From assembly GCA_035541215.1 (NCBI GenBank), contig DATKNV010000212.1, forward strand, positions 1 to 9,517: DNA of 9,517 nucleotides. The letters are read 5' to 3'. Below are positions 6,876 through 9,517 of the stretch, piece after piece (the first letter of the stretch is position 1; each line of letters begins with the position of its first letter). The notes under the pieces were generated by a model. That model was given only the letters and a program-made list of their open reading frames with translations. It made no database searches and was not told the origin of the DNA. The stretch is from DASZHJ01 sp035541215 (GTDB lineage: Bacteria > Pseudomonadota > Alphaproteobacteria > ATCC43930 > CGMCC-115725). The position numbers and the translations under genes were made by a program.

Positions 6876-7634
6876 TTAGAGAAACTTCGTCGGCCGGATC
6901 ATCGTCCGCCACATGTGCGCGACGGGGCTCCCGTCGTAGCCGAGGCCTTCTTCGGGCTGGCGGAAGTTGCGGCCGATGATGTCCGTGAATTCCTCGATCT
7001 CGATCTTCTTGTTGGGATCGAATGAGTAGATGTCGCTGATGCAGATGAGGCGCGAGGTCATGTACCACTTGTGACCGCGCGCCCGCTTGTACTCCTCCTC
7101 GATGTAGGCGTCGGGCCGGTAGTTGGGCCCGAAGAGCTTGTTGTACATCTCGGGATAGCCGTAGCCCACGGACTCGTCGGGATAGAAGCGCAGCGCTTGA
7201 TGCGTGCGGATCGCCCAGCTCACCTCGGGCTCGACATAGGGTGCCAGCAGCTGCTCGCCCCAATAGCCGTGGTCGCCGCGGATGAATCCGACGACGGCGA
7301 TGTCGTGGAGGAGGCAGGCGATCACGACCTTCTCGTTGTGCCCGGCCTTGAGCGCGTGATGCGCGCTCTGCAGCAAATGCTGGGCGCCGCCGAAGCGGAG
7401 CTTGAAGAAGTCGACGAGCGTCGGCTTCGCCGGCATTTTCGGGAGCCGGGGGTCGTCGCCCATCAGCATGTATTTGCCGGGATTGGCCGCCACCAGCTTG
7501 GCGCCCGCGCCGTCATGGCGCACGCCGTCGACCATCGTGAAGAGCGCCGATGGCAGCACGAGCACGTCGAGCTCGCGGATCTTCCGCTCTTCGAGGGCAT
7601 CGGCGCGGTCGGCGAGGGTGGCGGACGCGGACAT
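6876..7634 (-). CDS. HD-domain protein, PhnZ-like metal-ligand pattern; substrate unknown
   Basis: This predicted cytoplasmic protein has 252 residues, no signal peptide and no membrane segment. The HD-domain core starts with 'AQHLLQSAHHALKAG' (84-98) and 'ACLLHDIA' (106-113). Candidate metal ligands are His86, His110-Asp111, His122, His145 and Asp201, a complete H...HD...H...H...D set for two metals. The 'GDHGYWGEQLLAPYV' (120-134) and 'IRTHQALRFY' (142-151) segments resemble the PhnZ-like group of diiron HD oxygenases, and spacings (24, 11, 23, 56) mostly match PhnZ as I remember it (24, 21, 24, 57). The tyrosine and glutamate of the PhnZ lid do not seem to be conserved, so a phosphonate substrate is not implied. 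It could equally be a phosphohydrolase. The start at 7634 is chosen over 7724 for its ribosome site. It lies 257 nt upstream of the ligase on the same strand. Confidence 0.85.
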   Translation of the reverse strand: MSASATLADRADALEERKIRELDVLVLPSALFTMVDGVRHDGAGAKLVAANPGKYMLMGDDPRLPKMPAKPTLVDFFKLRFGGAQHLLQSAHHALKAGHNEKVVIACLLHDIAVVGFIRGDHGYWGEQLLAPYVEPEVSWAIRTHQALRFYPDESVGYGYPEMYNKLFGPNYRPDAYIEEEYKRARGHKWYMTSRLICISDIYSFDPNKKIEIEEFTDIIGRNFRQPEEGLGYDGSPVAHMWRTMIRPTKFL

Positions 7635-7642
7635 GGATTGAA

Positions 7643-7648
7643 CCCTCC
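7643..7648 (-). promoter_or_regulatory. Shine-Dalgarno site that decides the HD-protein start
   Basis: On the minus strand this is GGAGGG, 8 nt before the ATG at 7634. The frame is open up to 7724, but that start would place the coding region over the probable promoter and would add 30 residues with no domain. Confidence 0.7.
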
Positions 7649-7683
7649 AGGGAAAATCGAAAACCTGCGTTGCGGCTGCATGA

Positions 7684-7712
7684 ATTCTAGGCACCTTCTG
7701 CGCTTCCGGCAA
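7684..7712 (-). promoter_or_regulatory. Sigma70-like promoter of the HD-domain gene
   Basis: The minus strand has TTGCCG (7707-7712), exactly 17 nt, then TAGAAT (7684-7689), matching consensus at 4 and 5 of 6 positions. Transcription would start near 7677, giving a leader of about 43 nt before the ATG at 7634. This is the best promoter match in the window. The -35 box overlaps a 16-bp palindrome (7706-7721). Confidence 0.5.
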
Positions 7713-7721
7713 TCGTGCCGG
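7706..7721. promoter_or_regulatory. Palindrome overlapping the -35 box (possible operator)
   Basis: CCGGCA-atcg-TGCCGG is a perfect inverted repeat with 6-bp arms that covers the -35 box of the HD-gene promoter. It lies in the divergent region shared with acnA, so a bound regulator could affect either gene. No known operator was recognised. Confidence 0.3.
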
Positions 7722-7849
7722 CAAGGTCCATGGGGCCGAGAAAGCGCCGCCCTTGATCTCCGCGGCGAGAAGCGGTAGCAGCGGGGCGCGCTGGCGCGGG
7801 GTGCCGGTCCTCGGCCCCGTCCCCGATCCTCTTTCAGGAGACCAGATCC

Positions 7850-9406
7850 ATGTCCGTCACCGGCCATGACACGCTTAGGGCTCGCCGCACGCTCGCCGTC
7901 GACGGCAAGGAATACGACTATTTCAGCCTGGAAGCGGCGGCGAAGGCCGCGGGCCTCGGCGACATCTCGCGCCTGCCGTTCTCGCTGAAGGTCCTACTCG
8001 AGAATCTCGTGCGGCTCGAGAACGGCCGCACGGTCACGGTCGAGGACATCAAGGCGGTCGCGGATTGGCTCAAGACCAGGAGCTCGGAGCGCGAGATCGC
8101 CTTCCGCCCCGCGCGCGTCCTCATGCAGGACTTCACCGGCGTCCCCGCCGTGGTCGACCTCGCGGCGATGCGCCAGGCGATGGCGAAGCTCGGCGGCGAC
8201 CCCCAGAAGATCAATCCGCTCTCGCCCGTCGATCTCGTGATCGACCATTCCGTGATGATCGACAGTTTCGGCTCGGCCGCGGCCTTCCGCGAGAACGTCC
8301 GCAAGGAATTCGAGCGCAACGGCGAGCGCTACGCCTTCCTGCGCTGGGGCCAGAGCGCCTTCGACGATTTCCGCCTGGTCCCGCCCGGGACCGGCATCTG
8401 CCACCAAGTGAACCTCGAATATCTCGCGCGCACGGTCTGGACCACGAAGGAGAACGGCCGCACGGTCGCTTATCCCGACACCGTCGTCGGCACCGACAGC
8501 CACACCACCATGGTGAACGGGCTTTCCGTGCTGGGCTGGGGCGTGGGCGGCATCGAGGCGGAGGCCGCGATGCTGGGCCAGCCGATCTCGATGGTGCTCC
8601 CGGAGGTGGTGGGGATGCGGCTCTCGGGCGCGTTGCGCGAGGGGGCGACGGCGACCGACCTCGTCCTCACGGTGACGCAGATGCTGCGCAAGAAGGGCGT
8701 GGTCGGCCGCTTCGTCGAGTTCTGCGGCCCCGGCCTCAGGGGCCTAGCGCTCGCGGATCGCGCGACGCTCGGCAACATGGCGCCGGAATACGGCGCCACC
8801 TGCGGCTTCTTCCCGATCGACCAGGAGACGCTGCGCTACCTCGCCTTCACAGGCCGCGACGCGCATCAGGTGAAGCTCGTCGAGGCCCATGCGAAGGCGC
8901 AGGGGCTCTGGCACGACGAGACCTCGCCCGACCCCGTCTTCACGGACATGCTCGAGCTCGATCTCGGCACCGTCGAGCCCTCGCTTGCGGGTCCGCGCCG
9001 GCCGCAGGACCGCGTGGCGCTCTCGGCCGCGTCCAAGTCCTTTGCGGCGGAGCTGCCGAAGCTCGCGGGCAAGACCGAGGGCGCGCTCGCGGAGCGCAAG
9101 GTCGCGGTCGCCGGCAGCAACTACGAGATCAAGGACGGCCACGTCGTGATCGCGGCGATCACGAGCTGCACCAACACCTCCAATCCGAGCGTCATGCTCG
9201 CGGCGGGGCTCCTCGCGCGCAACGCCGTCAAGCGCGGCCTCAAGGTGAAGCCCTGGGTCAAGACCTCTCTCGCGCCGGGAAGCCAGGTGGTCTCCGACTA
9301 CTACGCCGCCGCGGGCCTGCAGAAGGACCTCGACGCGCTCGGGTTCGAGGTGTTGGTGCAGCTGGTGATCGCGGCGATGACGATGTGGCCGTCCTTGAGC
9401 TCGTAG
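7850..9406 (+). CDS. acnA: Aconitate hydratase A, 3' end lost at an inversion junction
   Basis: Aconitase interconverts citrate and isocitrate in the TCA cycle using a [4Fe-4S] cluster. Residues 1-501 are clearly AcnA: 'LPFSLKVLLENLVR' (42-55), 'RVLMQDFTGVPAVVDLAAMR' (89-108), 'DHSVMIDSFG' (132-141), 'VVGTDSHTTMVNGLSVLGWG' (212-231), 'AAITSCTNTSNPSVM' (435-449) with the first cluster cysteine Cys440, and 'KTSLAPGSQVV' (471-481). The family is about 890-900 residues long. After 'LDALGFEV' (501, base 9352) the expected 'GYGCTTC' with the other two cluster cysteines is missing. Instead 17 unrelated residues run to a chance stop, because the DNA becomes the reverse complement of another aconitase gene. 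If this DNA were real, the product would lack its cluster and swivelling domain 4 and be inactive. A chimeric assembly is more likely. The start at 7850 is supported by AGGAG at 7836-7840. Confidence 0.9.
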   Translation: MSVTGHDTLRARRTLAVDGKEYDYFSLEAAAKAAGLGDISRLPFSLKVLLENLVRLENGRTVTVEDIKAVADWLKTRSSEREIAFRPARVLMQDFTGVPAVVDLAAMRQAMAKLGGDPQKINPLSPVDLVIDHSVMIDSFGSAAAFRENVRKEFERNGERYAFLRWGQSAFDDFRLVPPGTGICHQVNLEYLARTVWTTKENGRTVAYPDTVVGTDSHTTMVNGLSVLGWGVGGIEAEAAMLGQPISMVLPEVVGMRLSGALREGATATDLVLTVTQMLRKKGVVGRFVEFCGPGLRGLALADRATLGNMAPEYGATCGFFPIDQETLRYLAFTGRDAHQVKLVEAHAKAQGLWHDETSPDPVFTDMLELDLGTVEPSLAGPRRPQDRVALSAASKSFAAELPKLAGKTEGALAERKVAVAGSNYEIKDGHVVIAAITSCTNTSNPSVMLAAGLLARNAVKRGLKVKPWVKTSLAPGSQVVSDYYAAAGLQKDLDALGFEVLVQLVIAAMTMWPSLSS

Positions 9407-9517
9407 TTCGAGCCCTTGACGGCGGCCTTGCGGTCCTGCTTCGCGATGTCGGCGACGCCCGAGAGCTTCGGCAGCTCGGCCGCGAAAGACGGGCTGACGC
9501 CGGAGAGCGCGACGCGG
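9337..9517 (-). pseudogene. Inverted internal fragment of a second, diverged aconitase gene
   Basis: Read on the minus strand from 9516, this codes for RVALSGVSPSFAAELPKL and continues in frame through 'GSNYELKDGH' to 'AAITSCTNTSNPS', ending about 9337. It aligns without gaps to residues 388-444 of the plus-strand AcnA (bases 9011-9181), with 42 of 57 residues identical by my count. It is therefore the same internal part of an aconitase, but from a paralogue or another organism and in opposite orientation. It has no start or end here: it enters from the right edge and is cut at the junction. It may be an assembly artefact. Confidence 0.85.

Larger units (their letters stand above)
7635..7849. 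other. Divergent intergenic region between the HD-domain gene and acnA
   Basis: These 215 nt hold promoters for two diverging genes. Toward acnA the only candidate I see is TTGATC (7753-7758), 17 nt, TAGCAG (7776-7781), a weak match. The acnA ribosome site AGGAG (7836-7840) lies 9 nt before its ATG. No stem of the iron-responsive-element type and no known small RNA was recognised. Confidence 0.45.

Noticed and set aside
7071..7778. Plus-strand 235-codon frame opposite the HD gene
   Set aside because: It is antisense to the HD-domain gene, without a ribosome site or domain, and runs into the divergent promoter region.
9353..9406. Natural novel C-terminus of AcnA (17 residues)
   Set aside because: These residues are the antisense reading of another aconitase's 'GHIVIAAITSCTNT' region, so the stop is accidental.

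Overview
This high-GC window with dense gene packing looks like an alphaproteobacterium, possibly an uncultured one. The taxonomic hint comes from gene style (the LivM N-terminus, the acyl-CoA ligase/Liv gene cluster, and GC-rich extragenic palindromes of a kind common in this class). It is an inference, not a proof.

The left two thirds (66-6618) is one minus-strand cluster. In transcription order it holds an AMP-forming acyl-CoA ligase (4606-6618), a LivG-type ABC ATPase (3807-4601), a LivH-type permease (2664-3602), a LivM-type permease (1568-2659) and a periplasmic LivK-type binding protein (66-1397). The ligase and livG are 4 nt apart, as are livH and livM. The two larger gaps are a 204-nt spacer full of repeated palindromes between livG and livH, and a 170-nt spacer before the binding-protein gene. 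The set is a high-affinity ABC importer of the branched-chain amino acid family (HAAT) led by a CoA ligase. A reasonable reading is uptake of a carboxylic acid followed by activation to its CoA thioester. The second ATPase usual in this family (LivF) is not in the window and may lie just beyond the left edge.

Next, also on the minus strand, is a 252-residue HD-domain protein (6876-7634). Its metal-ligand pattern H...HD...H...H...D has spacings close to those of the diiron HD-domain oxygenase PhnZ, though its substrate is unknown. A sigma70-like promoter with an overlapping palindrome lies upstream of it.

On the plus strand, acnA (aconitase A) starts at 7850 and is normal for about 501 residues. 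At about 9337-9352 the sequence switches to the reverse complement of a different, diverged aconitase gene, which runs to the right edge. The joined frame ends at a chance stop at 9406. The join falls in a 16-base stretch that makes family-consistent sense in both genes on opposite strands. This is most easily explained as an assembly chimera at a contig end, but a real inverted second copy cannot be excluded from sequence alone.

No tRNA, rRNA, CRISPR array, insertion sequence or phage gene was seen. No gene-free stretch exceeds 300 bases.
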